This document shows positions 12,266 through 23,599 of a DNA stretch of 64,000 bases, one piece after another. The stretch covers positions 372,001 to 436,000 of the forward strand of contig JAFEVB010000019.1 in the NCBI GenBank assembly GCA_032629725.1, read 5' to 3'. The translations under genes were made by a program, and so were the position numbers. Under the pieces are notes generated by a model. That model was not told the DNA's origin and searched no databases. It saw only the letters and a program-made list of their open reading frames with translations. How positions within the stretch are numbered: position 1 is the first letter of the stretch; each line of letters opens with the position of its first letter. The DNA is from Gremmenia infestans (lineage: Eukaryota; Ascomycota; Leotiomycetes; Helotiales; Hamatocanthoscyphaceae).

Positions 12266-14113
12266 TCAGGATAGTTTCCTGCCTGTCAAACTTAGAAGTT
12301 GTCCCGCAGATCCAAATGCTGCATGTCCAGTCCTTTTACCGTTAGCCTCAACGGTATAGCTACTATCGACGTCACTAAAATGTTTCAATTCTCCAAACAT
12401 AAGCTTTTGCTCCTTCAGCGCGCTTGCACCTGCACTGCTCAGAGAATTACCCTTTGAAATCTCATCCAAAAGAGGGTTCCTGGTCGTGACTAGGATTTGA
12501 GAGAATATCTGTCCAGTGCGCACGCCCGTCTTCTTGAGCACCCATACGCCAACCGTAAAGGCAACGAGACAGAGGAGTAGAGCGATGGAATATGGGATCA
12601 GGAGTAATTTTGGATTGTAGTAATATACTAGGCGTTCCATAGATGCAGAGCAGCTTGTGGCTGTGCTCATGGGACTGAATGCAAGAGTTGAAAGGGTAAG
12701 ATTAGTGAGCAGCTCGGGAACCCCAGTGGCGAGATCTTGGTTTATAAACCAGAGAGATGCTGCTCTTCCATAGTTGGCATCATCTGTATCACCGGCGAGT
12801 GTTGTTTCTGTTATCGAAGTCGAAGGAATAGAATATTGTGTGGTAGGTGCTTTCTGCCAGGACCCATCGAGGTAATTGTCGAATATTTCGCGAACTAGCA
12901 TTGCTGAATTGATATGCCAGGGCGAGCCCATTCCCTGTGATTCTGTCTCGTTTAGATATCGTAGTGGTGCGTTGTACGTGAGCCTTGTGTTATAGGCGGG
13001 GAGACCATTTGTATAGTTGACGAAAACATTATACGTTGCATTGTAGGCGAGACAGAGCGTTGTGATGTAGTCTGACCTAGTATCCACTTGCGCCTTTGTG
13101 TTGTTTCGATATGTCATGAGTTTTGCCATAGTCGAATCCCCATAGGTCGTCGCATTGTAGTACAACCAGGAAGCCTCCTGACCATCATTATCCTCAAGGT
13201 ATGACGGATTAGAAGCATTTTGGCAGCTCAAGCTAGGGCCGTAAAAGGAGTGCTGAAACGAGCAATTGCTTCCGCAGGGAGATTCAGACGCCAAAATGGT
13301 GCCTTGTGCGAGAACCTGGCCTGCTAGCTTTGTGATACCAGAATTTGGTCCATATATCGTACTTCCATGGGGTGTGATTCGCCAAAAACTTATATTGTTC
13401 GACGCCGCAGCGAAAGTGGGGACCGCACAAGTGCTATCATTGTGGTGTACTAGCGATGTGACTGTCAAACTTCCAGGAGATAATATAGCTGACAGTGGGA
13501 TGATCCAGGCAAATGCAGCTAGGGCGGTGGCTAGAGGCGCATTCATGAATGCACTTGGGCCAAAGCAAAGAGGGTTGCTTGCAAGACTGAAGAGCTTATC
13601 GAGCAGGGAGATTTTCATGGCCCTCTGGCGGAAGCTAAACCATAGAACTTCTTGTAGAGCTATCAAGACGGAGAGTGTGAAGGAAGACTTGACAAGAAAG
13701 GCAGCTCCCGTACCAAGATTATGGATCCAAGTTTGGGAAATAACGCCTTGTGGCTGTCTATGGAGGCTTTGGTATGCGAAGTGATGCCCAAGGCCCATCA
13801 AGATGCCTAGAAGTATCCAAACAAGCATCCAAACAATCGGTTTCCACCAGTAGTGGCTGCTACTGATCTGCCATTCATCGGACTCTGCTGGAACACCCTG
13901 ATATCTCAGTCGTGTAAAAGGCTTTACAGGATATAATTCAATAGCATCCGGGGAATAATGCGCTTGGCCATCGTGACTACGATCTGGAAACAGATGTTCT
14001 GGAGAGACAATATTGACTGGCGTGGCGCTTTCAAGTAAGGCATACTGAGGCTCGTAGGTATGCTGGATCAATGATGGAACTGGCTTGCGGCGGACTGGGA
14101 CTTGGATTGACAT
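12266..14113 (-). CDS. Fungal multi-pass membrane protein of the DUF3176-like type
   Basis: Single exon. I chose the ATG at 14113 (615 aa); an in-frame ATG at 14191 would add 26 residues that look like translated leader. A polar N-terminus is followed by three membrane segments (PIVWMLVWILLGILMGLG; a stretch ending ALQEVLWFSF; LATALAAFAWIIPLSAIL). Then comes a large loop of about 300 residues rich in Asn-X-Ser/Thr sites and Cys, presumably outside the cell, and a fourth segment near the C-terminus (SIALLLCLVAFTVGVWVL). The QEVLWFSFRQRAM and SLLDKLFSLASNPL blocks are typical of the fungal DUF3176 family, recognised from memory. No function is known. A surface or vacuolar membrane role is only inference. 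Confidence 0.8.
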   Translation of the reverse strand: MSIQVPVRRKPVPSLIQHTYEPQYALLESATPVNIVSPEHLFPDRSHDGQAHYSPDAIELYPVKPFTRLRYQGVPAESDEWQISSSHYWWKPIVWMLVWILLGILMGLGHHFAYQSLHRQPQGVISQTWIHNLGTGAAFLVKSSFTLSVLIALQEVLWFSFRQRAMKISLLDKLFSLASNPLCFGPSAFMNAPLATALAAFAWIIPLSAILSPGSLTVTSLVHHNDSTCAVPTFAAASNNISFWRITPHGSTIYGPNSGITKLAGQVLAQGTILASESPCGSNCSFQHSFYGPSLSCQNASNPSYLEDNDGQEASWLYYNATTYGDSTMAKLMTYRNNTKAQVDTRSDYITTLCLAYNATYNVFVNYTNGLPAYNTRLTYNAPLRYLNETESQGMGSPWHINSAMLVREIFDNYLDGSWQKAPTTQYSIPSTSITETTLAGDTDDANYGRAASLWFINQDLATGVPELLTNLTLSTLAFSPMSTATSCSASMERLVYYYNPKLLLIPYSIALLLCLVAFTVGVWVLKKTGVRTGQIFSQILVTTRNPLLDEISKGNSLSSAGASALKEQKLMFGELKHFSDVDSSYTVEANGKRTGHAAFGSAGQLLSLTGRKLS

Positions 14114-14402
14114 TTTGAACAGACAGATTTTGTTGTAAGAGAGAAAGCTAGGGATTCGGCAGGCAGGACTTCTGAAAATCGTCGCAGGCATATTAAGAGA
14201 TCATGGAGGGGTATTGTACTCGGTATCAGGGAACATATGCAAGGTTCAGATGGATGCATAAGCATGTTATAATCGATGAAAAGCATACCGCTAATTGGCT
14301 CGCCGGACACCCTTGGTAAGTGTAACGTCTTAAGGATTTGCCGCGATAATTTGATAGGTCCAAAAGGGCGGCTGTGCTCAGGACTGTAGCATTTACAAAA
14401 TC

Positions 14403-14412
14403 TATATATAAA
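14403..14412 (-). promoter_or_regulatory. Candidate TATA box of the DUF3176-like gene
   Basis: TTTATATATA on the minus strand, about 290 bp upstream of the chosen ATG. Position and sequence suit a core promoter, but no transcription start is known. Confidence 0.35.
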
Positions 14413-15235
14413 CGGACGTCGACATGCTGCCATAGGATCTCATCGTATACAGGATACACAAGCGTCTATTAACGCCACATGGAAAAATATTCAATGACAT
14501 AATGTAGAAATATCAATGAAGATTTCATGTTGGAAACCATACGCAGCCTCGTCACCTAGAGTGTGATTCCGAGTCCCTCCCGCCACAACCGACTTCGATG
14601 ACATGTTGCGCCAAAGTGCAAAACATAAAACAGGTGATGCAATTGCAAAACGGATGTCAAGCTATAAATTGAGCACTTTGAGTCTGAGTTGATAATGTTT
14701 AATGTAACGATATTGTAGGGCTGTAAGAAGTGAAGTTATTATCATGAAAATCCCAAACCAGATTAGCGCAAAAGCCTCCCCACATGATTTTCAGATATAT
14801 CTCCTGCCCAGAAAACCCGAAGACCATATCTTTATAGCACACGGAGTATAAAAAGAAAAAGGAGATATTTTGCGCCTAGACAAGCAAGGAAACCACCGAC
14901 ATATCACGTGACCAAAACCGCCAATTTTTCCATAGCAGATATGTGGTAGTCTGAGGTCGAATAGGGTGGCTGGACGTATAATCATCATAAAAAAGTGGTG
15001 CCTCAACTTCTAAAGGACCACTTATCGCTTTACTCACACTATATCATTATATTCGTGGGTCTGTGGGTCTGTGGTGGTTTTTGGTGCGAAACAAGAACAA
15101 GTTTGGTATCTTTTTTCAAGCTAACGTAGCAGTAAAATCCACGAGATTCCCTCTCAAACCTATGCGTGATCAGTCGTTGCTTCATGAAATCTGGTCGCCT
15201 TCATTGAATCATTATTCCCTCCCGCAGGCAAGTGG
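14413..15235. other. Intergenic region with no recognised gene
   Basis: About 820 bp lies between the start of the DUF3176-like gene and the 3' end of the methyltransferase gene. It is AT-rich. Short open frames on both strands have no recognisable domain. Nothing was identified. Confidence 0.55.
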
Positions 15236-16028
15236 TTACATTGGTTTCACTCCAACAGATACCACTTTGACCGTAATTGCCTCTCCACAACTCGTCCTAT
15301 CATACACCACCAAATCCATCAAAACATCTCTTTTCACCGGTGTGAGGTACAGCGGGTGGAACTTGTAGCAGCAAACCACAACCCCGCTCTCGCATAGCCG
15401 AGTCAGGATTCCTCGCACAGTAAGCAACGCCAGTTGTTTTGGTACGAGGGCAATAAAGACGTGAGTGACTCGGTGAATGTTGATGAGTTGGTTGACGAGA
15501 TCATCTTGGTCGTCGTTGAAATCGTAGATGAGCCACCGAGCATCGACGCCTCTAATTTCTGATGCTACGCCGGCACTTTTGATGAGCGCTGCATCATAGT
15601 CAATTCCTACGCCTGTAGCAATATAATTTGAGGTTTTGTTGATGTGACCGAGCAAGCTGATCACTGGATATGCAGAATTAGTATCTATTTTCCTTGTTTG
15701 ATTGTGAAAAGTGGGGTGGTTTTCACAATACCTGGTAAGATTCATATGAGAGCGATAGTTCATGACGAGAAAATACAAAGGAGAAGAATCAGTTACGGAA
15801 CTCGCCATCTCCACAGCCCAAGTCACATACGACTGTGGGTACAGTGGTTTGAGGTGTCAACGCTACTCCGCCGCCTGCACTCAGACCCAGGCACATGAGA
15901 GTCGCAGCTGCACGCAGCGTGGCAATGGGCGTCTCTATGTATGGCGCTGTATCGCTACTGAAGCCGTACGGGATGTAATCCAAGTCTTGGAAGGGGAAGG
16001 CGAATATCGACTCATCGTCGCTATCCAT
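15236..16028 (-). CDS. Small SAM-dependent methyltransferase
   Basis: Two exons: 16028-15797 and 15663-15236 (219 aa). The start is the ATG at 16028; a longer frame upstream starts only with TTG. PYIETP near residue 30 is followed by the SAM-binding motif I, CDLGCGDGEFLI, which is split by the intron, and by GVGIDYD, the acidic residue that binds the ribose. A later strand (VTHVFIALVPKQL) sits where motif IV is expected. The compact one-domain size and the P-x-x-TP plus DLGCGDG layout resemble the FAM173/ATPSC-KMT group of small lysine methyltransferases. That assignment is tentative and the substrate is not evident. Confidence 0.72.
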
Positions 16029-16313
16029 TGCTTCAAGTTTGCGGATGGTCTCGAATTTAGTGCTAGTAGGGACTTGATTATCTAGCAAGTAACAAAAAGG
16101 ACGATAAAATGCCTAATGAGGGTGTGAAATTCGGGTTTCTGTCCATGTATTATTTCTTCGGGTTTTACCTAGCCTAGGTAGATTTATATTCGCTTAGCTA
16201 AGGCTGGCTGGTTCAGTCTTTGACACCTCGTGACGCGGCCGCCCTATCATGCGAGTCGTGACATTTCCTTCCTCAATCCCATCTATTATAAACAGCACGT
16301 AAATGTCGTTCAG

Positions 16314-18086
16314 CTATTCACTACTATATATCGGCGGCTCCTCTCCAGCTGCCCATCTGAATTTCCTTCCCGGATGATCCTCTAGAAGCCACGGGGAGTC
16401 CAAGAAGACCTCACGCGTCGTGACACCTTCCTTCTCAACCTCTGTCCTGAAAAGACCACGCCGCTGAAGTTCTGGAAGTACGAAGTCGATAATATCCTCA
16501 AAAGAACCTGGGATCGTGACGTTGGCAAAGTTGAACCCATCAATACCCCCTACATCCACCCATCTTTCCAGCTCATCGACAACTGTCTTGGGACTACCTA
16601 TAGCCTTGGCGCCTGTACCACCGAGGATCAAGTACCTGCGGAATCCAGGCATTAGCACGTCTGAACATTTCTGAACATCATATTGTAAAGGAGCATTATG
16701 CTGGCTTGAAGGTTACTTACTCGGCGATCCGGGACTTGTTCCAGGGCAGATTATCACTTCCTGGTACCGTTGAGCTCCATCTATCAACAACCGATCGGAC
16801 GGAGTAGTCTTTCACGAAACGGAAGTCCTCATCATCCGTATAAGTGGAAAGATCAATACCGGTCCAGCCTCCGAACAAAGCCAAAGCTCCCTCCCTGTCA
16901 CCGTATGATAAGAGTTCCTCCCTCTTGGCTTTAGCTGCCTCGTCAGTCTCTGCTACGATGATGGTTATGCCCGCAATTATTTTGATGTTGCTAGGATCAC
17001 GCCCATTCTCTTTCGCTTGTTCCCTGATTATCTTTACGGCAGGCTGGACAAGCTCCGGAAGCTGAGCGCTGAATAATGGAGTTAGGACGCGATGCTATCA
17101 CATACGAAAAGCCCAAGGCCTGCAATCAGGCCCCCGAAGCGGCACGCGAAATACGATTGGGAAAGATATTTACCTCATAAAAATGGCTTCTGCGTGCTTC
17201 GCGCCAAACGCTTTGCCAGCCTTAGACGTTCCTGCTTGGAAGAGAAACGGAGTGCGTTGTGGAGACGGTTCGCACAGATGCGGCCCTGGAACGTTGAAGT
17301 ATTCCCCTTTGTGGTTTATTTGACGTACTAGGTCTGGGTCCGCATACTGGCCTGTCTCCCTATTTTTCTTTACTGCATCGTCACGCCAGCTTCCTTCCCA
17401 AAGCTTATATACAACATCCATATACCTGGAGCACGGCGAATCAGCGGTTGTTCAATTTAGAATAACCTGAATCGAGAGACTGAAAGAGTGAAAGGGATGA
17501 TGGGGGGAAGGGGGAGGGGGGGTACTACTAACTCGTCTGCAATGCGGTAACGCTCGTCATGCTCAATCTGAGTATCAAGCCCAAGATTACGGGCAGCACT
17601 CTCAAGATACGAAGTCACGATGTTCCAAGCGACCCTGCCACCTGACAGATGATCGACCGTGGAGAAACGACGTGCCATTTGGTATGGCTGCTCGTAAGTG
17701 GTGCTAGCTGTGATTCCGAAGACGAGGTTTTTGGTTGCTGCTGCGAGGACGGGTACTAAATACAGCGGATCGTTTATTGGGAACTGAGCCGCAGATGGAA
17801 CTGCAGGGCCGACATTTTCAGGGCCTTTGTAGACATCATAGCCACCCAAGACGTCTGCCACGAAAAGCGCGTGGAAGTTGGCTTTGTCGAGGAGCTGCGC
17901 CAAGTCGGTCCAATACTTCAGGCTTGTGTAGTCTGCTGAGTTATTACGAGGATGTTTCCAAAGCCCAGGTGACAGGTGACCGGGTGAATTTATGACGAAG
18001 GCGTTGAGAATAAGCTTTTTTCTCTCTCTCGGGTGATTTGAACCTTGGTCGGCGTCCCTCTGATGGGTTTCATTATTCTCAGCCAT
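16314..18086 (-). CDS. FMN-dependent monooxygenase of the NtaA/SnaA/DszA (luciferase-like) family
   Basis: Four exons: 18086-17533, 17425-17174, 17068-16721, 16635-16314 (491 aa), with phase kept throughout. N-terminal features are LILNAFVINSPGHLSPGLWKHP, the HALFVADVLGGYDVY strand, then GITASTTYEQPYQMARRFSTVDHLSGGRVAWNIVTS, the hallmark of this group. Later blocks include GEYFNVPGPHL, FQAGTSKAGKAFGAKHAEAIF and GSPKTVVDELERWVDVGGIDGFNF. The family uses reduced flavin from a partner reductase to oxidise nitrilotriacetate-like, sulfonate or aromatic-sulfur compounds. The substrate here is not known. The gene is divergent from a DUR3-type transporter, which suggests nitrogen acquisition. A G-rich tract on the plus strand (about 17502-17522) lies inside the first intron. 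Confidence 0.9.
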
Positions 18087-19227
18087 TATGGCAAATTAAA
18101 ACTGGCGAAGCTTTTCGAATATTGAAGTCAAGTTCGGAAAGCTCCAAAGGAGTTTGATTGTTCAGTGTTGAAATTTGGCAAGAATTCAACTGGTATTTGA
18201 ACCATCTAGATGAGATGAAGTTATCACTACGAGAGAAGTAGAGCGGTGCTTTCCACTTCTGGAGAAATCTTTGTTGGACTTTTGTGTCCTTCTATTCTCT
18301 GAGTTCTTGGCGGGGTAATTTGACCCATGCCTTGGGATTGGGAGAAGAGATTGTATCATATCGGACCTCTCGTTCGTTCTTGCCCTCCTTTGATTATCGC
18401 TAAAGATGTTCTAGTGGTCAGCATCACTTAAATCCTGCGTCTGTACGGACGGGCCCAATGATAATAACTTTTGTGTGGGGCTTTTCGGAAGGACAACATG
18501 GGAACATGCACGTAAGACGTTATTTCGAACAGCTCTGGTGCCATACTCAATGTAGGGTAGCAAAAGCGGATTGCTTATCATTTGTTAAGGTGTGGCCCAC
18601 TTTTGAACCTTCTAGTGGCATCAATACTACTGGGTCAAGAGCACGTCAACTCATACTTCGGCTCGTGCCCTTGGATTATCGACGCTCAACCGCACCCCAC
18701 TTCTGTCTTTTAATAGGGAGACCCGAGTATATTCCATCCCCCCCCCAAAAGCGGTTAGGATAAACATCCATTTGCTTTGCCTGATTGACATCAATTCACG
18801 CTTATCGTCGCCGAAAGCACGCCAAATGCTTGTGATGTTGCATAATTGCGATGAAACTGTCAAAAGTTGTTGAGTGGACTATTAATGTGGTGCCTTCTGT
18901 GGAGCTTTTAGCAGATTTGAGGCGATCTATGGCAAAGTTCTCATTTAATGCCGGTATTTTATTTACTTACGGAAGAGTGTCGATCGATCATTGGCCCGTC
19001 AGCACTGAAAAGCTATAACAATTCGTCGCGTTGCTTTTACTTTGCTTCTGCACGTGAAAGGGAATCTAGATGAATTTAGAAGGGCCAAAGCGTGTCGTGG
19101 AGTTTTAATAACTACTCGCCCGAAGCCAACTGGCAATTCAGTCCCAGCGTTTTTGTTCTCGTTCAGAAGCCTGAATTTACCTTAGTTGAGTTTGTCCTTC
19201 TAAGAGAAAACCAAACACTTCGCCGAA
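18087..19227. promoter_or_regulatory. Shared divergent promoter with GATA-type sites
   Basis: The 1.14-kb region between the monooxygenase and DUR3 start codons holds HGATAR/YTATCD sites near 18220, 18393, 18459, 18565, 18675 and 18801. These match the binding consensus of AreA/NIT2-type nitrogen regulators. About three would be expected by chance in this length, so the excess is modest. A C-run lies near 18740. Confidence 0.4.
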
Positions 19228-21767
19228 ATGGACGTCATGTCATTAGTCCGTCGGATTCTTACTCTAGGCAATGTGACGGAAGGTGTTAGTTTACTATCTC
19301 AAGCCACTGGATATGGCATGGTCATAGGTCTCAGTGTCATCTTTGCGGGAATCATTCTCCTTGCAACAAGAGTCCAGAAGTTGTACCTCCAAGAGGACTC
19401 CGGTAAATCGGAGATGTTTATGGTTGCAAATCGTTCCGTTGGAACGGGCCTCACGGCATCCGCTGTGTTTTCCTCGTGGATGTGGATCAATGAGACGGTT
19501 TTCTCATCTGTAAGTAACTCCTGAGAATATTCTTTCCACATACAAATTTCCATCGATCATTCAATATTTCATAAAAGATACTGACTCCTTGATTTTGTAG
19601 GTCATGGGCTATAATTATGGGATTGCAGGACCTTTTTGGTTTGCTGCTGGCTGTGCCTTTCAAATTGCCTTGATGGCCGTTCTAGGCGTTTTGGCCAAAT
19701 TAAGAGTCCCATACGCGCACACATCTTTGGAGATTATTCAGATGCGATACGGGGTATGGGGACATATTGTCTTTGCAATTCTTAACATTATTAATAATGT
19801 ATGTAGCTTTTCCACGCATTTTATTTACTTTCCCGGGCACATTCTGGAGTTTTAGCTGTCTAGGATGTTCTGAGAAATTGTAAAAAAACATTATTGATTA
19901 GGCAAAGCTGACTTCGCGAACTTGTAGGTATTTGGATGTGCGTCGATGATTCTTACCGGTTCCCAGTTAATCGTTGGAATAAGTGGTATGCACATGGTGG
20001 CAGCAACCATTTTACTCCCATTTGGAGGTAATTCCTTCCGCCTAGTGGCCCACTGGTAATGACTAACATTGATCCTAGTGGTCTTGTACACAGCTGTCGG
20101 TGGACTGAAAGCAACTTTTATTACCGATTACCTCCACACATGTATAGCGCTTATCCTCATCATCTGGTTTACAGTGGCCGTTCTGGTGAGCGATGTTGTC
20201 GGTGGTGTTCATGGGCTGTACGACAAGGTTCTTGCGGTCGAAGCAGCGGGACAGTATCATATCGTGGGGAATTATAAAGGCTCCCTGCTTACCTTTAGAT
20301 CCAAGGGAGCATTCATGTTTGGAGTGCTTCATTGTTTCGGCAATCTTTCGCTCATGACTATGGTACCCCTAATTATGGCCCCGGAAGAAGATAAACAAAT
20401 GCTAACGTATTTAGGATACTGGGTTCTGGCAGAAATCTTTCGCTTCTCAGGTTAATAGTACTGTTCCAGGCTACAACATCGCATCGATAGCTATATTTGC
20501 GTAAGTGCAAACTTTAGCCTGTGCCCAAATAGAATTCCTCACGGCTTGGGGAGCATGCTTTATTATTTTCTCTTACTCGCATGGATGAATCGATGCTAAC
20601 CTGACTAGAGTACCTTGGGGTCTCGGGACTGTCTTCGGTCTAACGGCTAGAGTCATTGAGACTCTTCCTATCTTTCCCACATATCCTCATCCGTTTACTG
20701 CCGCCCAAGTTGGCGCGGGATATGTCGAGCCATACACGCTATACGCAATTCTAGGCACTGGTGGGGCAGTTGGAATGCTTCTTGCTCTTTTCATGTCTGT
20801 TACGAGCACGGTCTCCTCTTCGTCTATTGCTGTGAGCAGCATACTGTCCTTCGATCTCTACCGCACTTATATCAACCCCAAGGCTACTGATAGCCAAGTT
20901 GTAAAAGTCAGTCATTACGGCGTGGTCTTTCATGGGGTTTTCATTACAGGCATCGCTCTCGCCCTCAGTTACGGAGGCGCCAATATGACTTGGCTAGGTT
21001 ATGTGCAACCTATCATAACCAGCCCCGCCGTATTTCCGACATTCTTTGCCTTGATGTGGACCGGACAGACTACGAAAGCAGCAGTCATATCTCCAATTCT
21101 AGGACTTGCAACTGGCATAATTATATGGCTCACCACAGCAAAGTCTATCTACGGTACAATCTCTTTGGACACTACTGTCAAACAAGCACCCGCACTTTAT
21201 GGAGCAATTGGCTCATTATTCTCTCCTATCCTATACTCACTAATCGTCTCCTACGCGAAACCTAAGACGTTTGACTGGCGAGAATTTCTGAGAGTCGATA
21301 CTCTCAAAGACGACGACTCTTCTTCAGATACCGACACCACTGTATCCCCAGGGACCTCTACACCAGTGCTTGGGGTTTCATCAAGCGACGATGAAAAGGC
21401 TGCCTACAAGTCTCCCGTGACAATCCGCACTCAACGTCGATCAATACAAGACCTGTCACTCGATGAACTTGAGCACCCATTTGACAAAGAGACTGTCGCC
21501 GATCTAAAAGTATGGTTGAAAATCGCATGGGCATTCTTGATCTTCGTCATGGCCGTTACTCTACTTCTCTGGCCAGTGCCTCTGTACCGGAACTACATCT
21601 TCACCAGGTCATTTTATACTGGATGGATCGTTGTTGCTATATTTTGGCAATTCTTAGCTGTGTTTGCAGTGATAATTTACCCGATATATGACGGATGGGA
21701 TGCGATCTCAAAGTCAGCTGTGGGGATTTACGGGAGTTTATCGAAGCGTAAAATAGATGCTCGGTAG
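19228..21767 (+). CDS. DUR3: DUR3-type urea/polyamine symporter (SSS family)
   Basis: Six exons: 19228-19509, 19601-19798, 19928-20027, 20079-20362, 20415-20500, 20609-21767 (702 aa); all junctions keep phase. Signature blocks include the ANRSVGTGLTASAVFSSWMW / INETVFSS stretch, QMRYG, LTGSQLI, VLYTAVGGLKATFITDYLHT and PWGLGTVFGLTARVIE. The short fifth exon restores DTGFWQKSFASQVNSTVPGY, a DUR3 hallmark. About 14-15 membrane helices are expected, with a Ser/Asp-rich loop near residues 540-590. DUR3 proteins take up urea, and in yeast polyamines, with cation symport at the plasma membrane. Fungal DUR3 is usually nitrogen-repressed, in line with the GATA sites upstream. The DTGFW position has Gly where many homologues have Ala-Tyr. 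Confidence 0.93.
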
Positions 21768-22042
21768 TCTACTTGGATTCTTCCAGCTTCCCCTGTTGCA
21801 GTTTGGATCTGGTACGAAGTTGGTGCATTGACCGAATTTAAGATTGGTAGGTAAGTTGTAGTAAGACCAAGACTGTATCCTCTGGTTCGAAGATCTTTAA
21901 AACTGAACACATAAAAAGACTAGAGAAAAACACAAAATACATCACCATTGGGTCAACTTCACAGGGCAGACTTGAGTTCTATTTCAATTTGCAATTGCAC
22001 GTCTTGTATTCACTGTCTCAAATGCTCCTGTAATATCTTATA

Positions 22043-23599
22043 CTATTCAAACTGTTCTAAGATGCCATTCCCAAGCCATAAGTAACAATCAAAGTCTGAT
22101 CTCAAACGAAAATCCAAGAAAATGCTTCGCGCTGAAAATGATAGATTTAAAGCCGAAAATGATCTTTTCGCCATCCCTGTGCAAGTTGGCGATGCAATAG
22201 GATCAGCTGTTGGAGCGGCAGTCATGGTAGCAGAGAAGGTAGCCGAGGGGTTAAAATATGCCGTAAGGCTATCAGCGGAATCAAAGCATTTCTATGGAAC
22301 ATGGTCAGTCAAATCCATGGCTACTATAAGGAGTTTTTCATACCCAATACCCAGGGCACTTAGAGTCTGCGCTCTCTTTGTCAGCAACTTTGTCGCACTT
22401 ATATGGCTTTGGACCTGGCGCATCTACATCCAGTTTGACGGTTGACGAATCACCGTCAAACCCGGTTGTCACGTTCAGGTCTTTCAATTGGGCTAAGAGG
22501 ATATCGCCCTTTTCTTTATTGCTGAGCTCCTCGAGGTCCGTCCCATCGAGCGAGCATTTGGTTTCGCTCATATGAATGTATGACGGGCTTCCTCCTGGCG
22601 GTGCTGCAAATATTCAGTATCTGTCACAGAGGGGCATTGTCTGATTTCATCCTACCTGGGATTGAAGCACCATCATGTGTTCCCTTGCACTTGAGAACAG
22701 TCTTGTCGCAACTATGGCCGTGGAGTTTGACTAAGATGGAATTAGCTTTATATTGCGGGATCCGATGCTTCAGAACTTCTAAGAGGGAAATTCTAGGTGA
22801 TCTTACTATCCGCGCCGAAATCCTCAAAGGCATTGTATACTTCGTGCTCGATGGACCAATCGTTCTCAACTGCAGTGGTTTCCTCTTTGCCCCACCCGCA
22901 TCCTTCTCCCCATTGCCATTTGAACAAATGCGAGCAAGAAGTCATTGCCTTTTCGGCGTCCGGCAATTCTTTCTCATCTACAAAGCTGTTAGATATGAAC
23001 ATAGCGTGGACCGGTCTATACAGCTTACGAGATTTGACATGAATTTGCATTGAACGTCGATTGAAAGTCATTTTACAGTCGCTTCTGTCGGGTGCACCCT
23101 AGATCCAAATTCAGCATGCACAACAACCCCGAAGAGAAACACATACATTGCATTTGAAGGACTTGATCTTCCCCGAGACCGTAGATGAAGCATCAATGCA
23201 TTTTAAAGGGGCCACTTGGTCCGCATTACAATTGTCGTCCGAGAAGAACTGACAAGATCCCTCGTCATCAGGTCTGGGAAATAAAGACTGTAGTTGAAGG
23301 TCGCCAGAGGTGCACCCAACGGGGCCTATGTCACCTCCGCTAGTATACTCTCCACAACTCACCCCTGGCATGTCTTTGCAAAAGGTGTAGCAGGTGTTAC
23401 TTCCTTTGCCATCCAGGATGCGGTGCTTGGTATCACCTTTTGCATGGCATCCGTCGAAATTGTTGTAAATAGTGACTTTCCACATTTTGAGTTAGTAAGT
23501 GTACACTCAGGCTCGATTTGAAAATTTGAACAGCCACATTCCTTCCCAAGCTGCGCTTACACCTATCAGTACAATCGAAGGCAGGTTAAGGAACTGCAT
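22043..23599 (-). CDS. Cysteine-rich probable secreted protein, six exons, unknown family
   Basis: I assembled six exons: 23599-23563, 23475-23147, 23098-22807, 22730-22656, 22603-22344, 22291-22043 (413 aa). Each junction keeps phase. Introns are 50-90 bp and several have clear branch points (TACTAAC in the first, GCTAAT in the third). Exon 1 gives a short hydrophobic start (FLNLPSIVLI), weak for a signal peptide, and its donor is GTGTAA, so the N-terminus is the least certain part. The body is Cys-rich: YNNFDGCHAKGDTKHR, then GSCQFFSDDNCNAD, KIKSFKCN, SCSHLFKWQWGEGCGWG, GHSCDKTVLKCKG, KCPGYWKCFDSADSLTAYF. No known domain was recognised. A small secreted-protein-like N-terminal module followed by a Trp/Cys-rich part suggests an extracellular or effector-type protein, by inference. 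Confidence 0.55.

Noticed and set aside
15762..16085. Plus-strand frame over the methyltransferase
   Set aside because: The minus strand carries an intact SAM-binding motif across a phase-correct intron.
22122..22445. Plus-strand frame with an AENDRFKAENDLF start
   Set aside because: Composition is reasonable, but the minus-strand exons join in phase through this region. I kept the minus model at moderate confidence.
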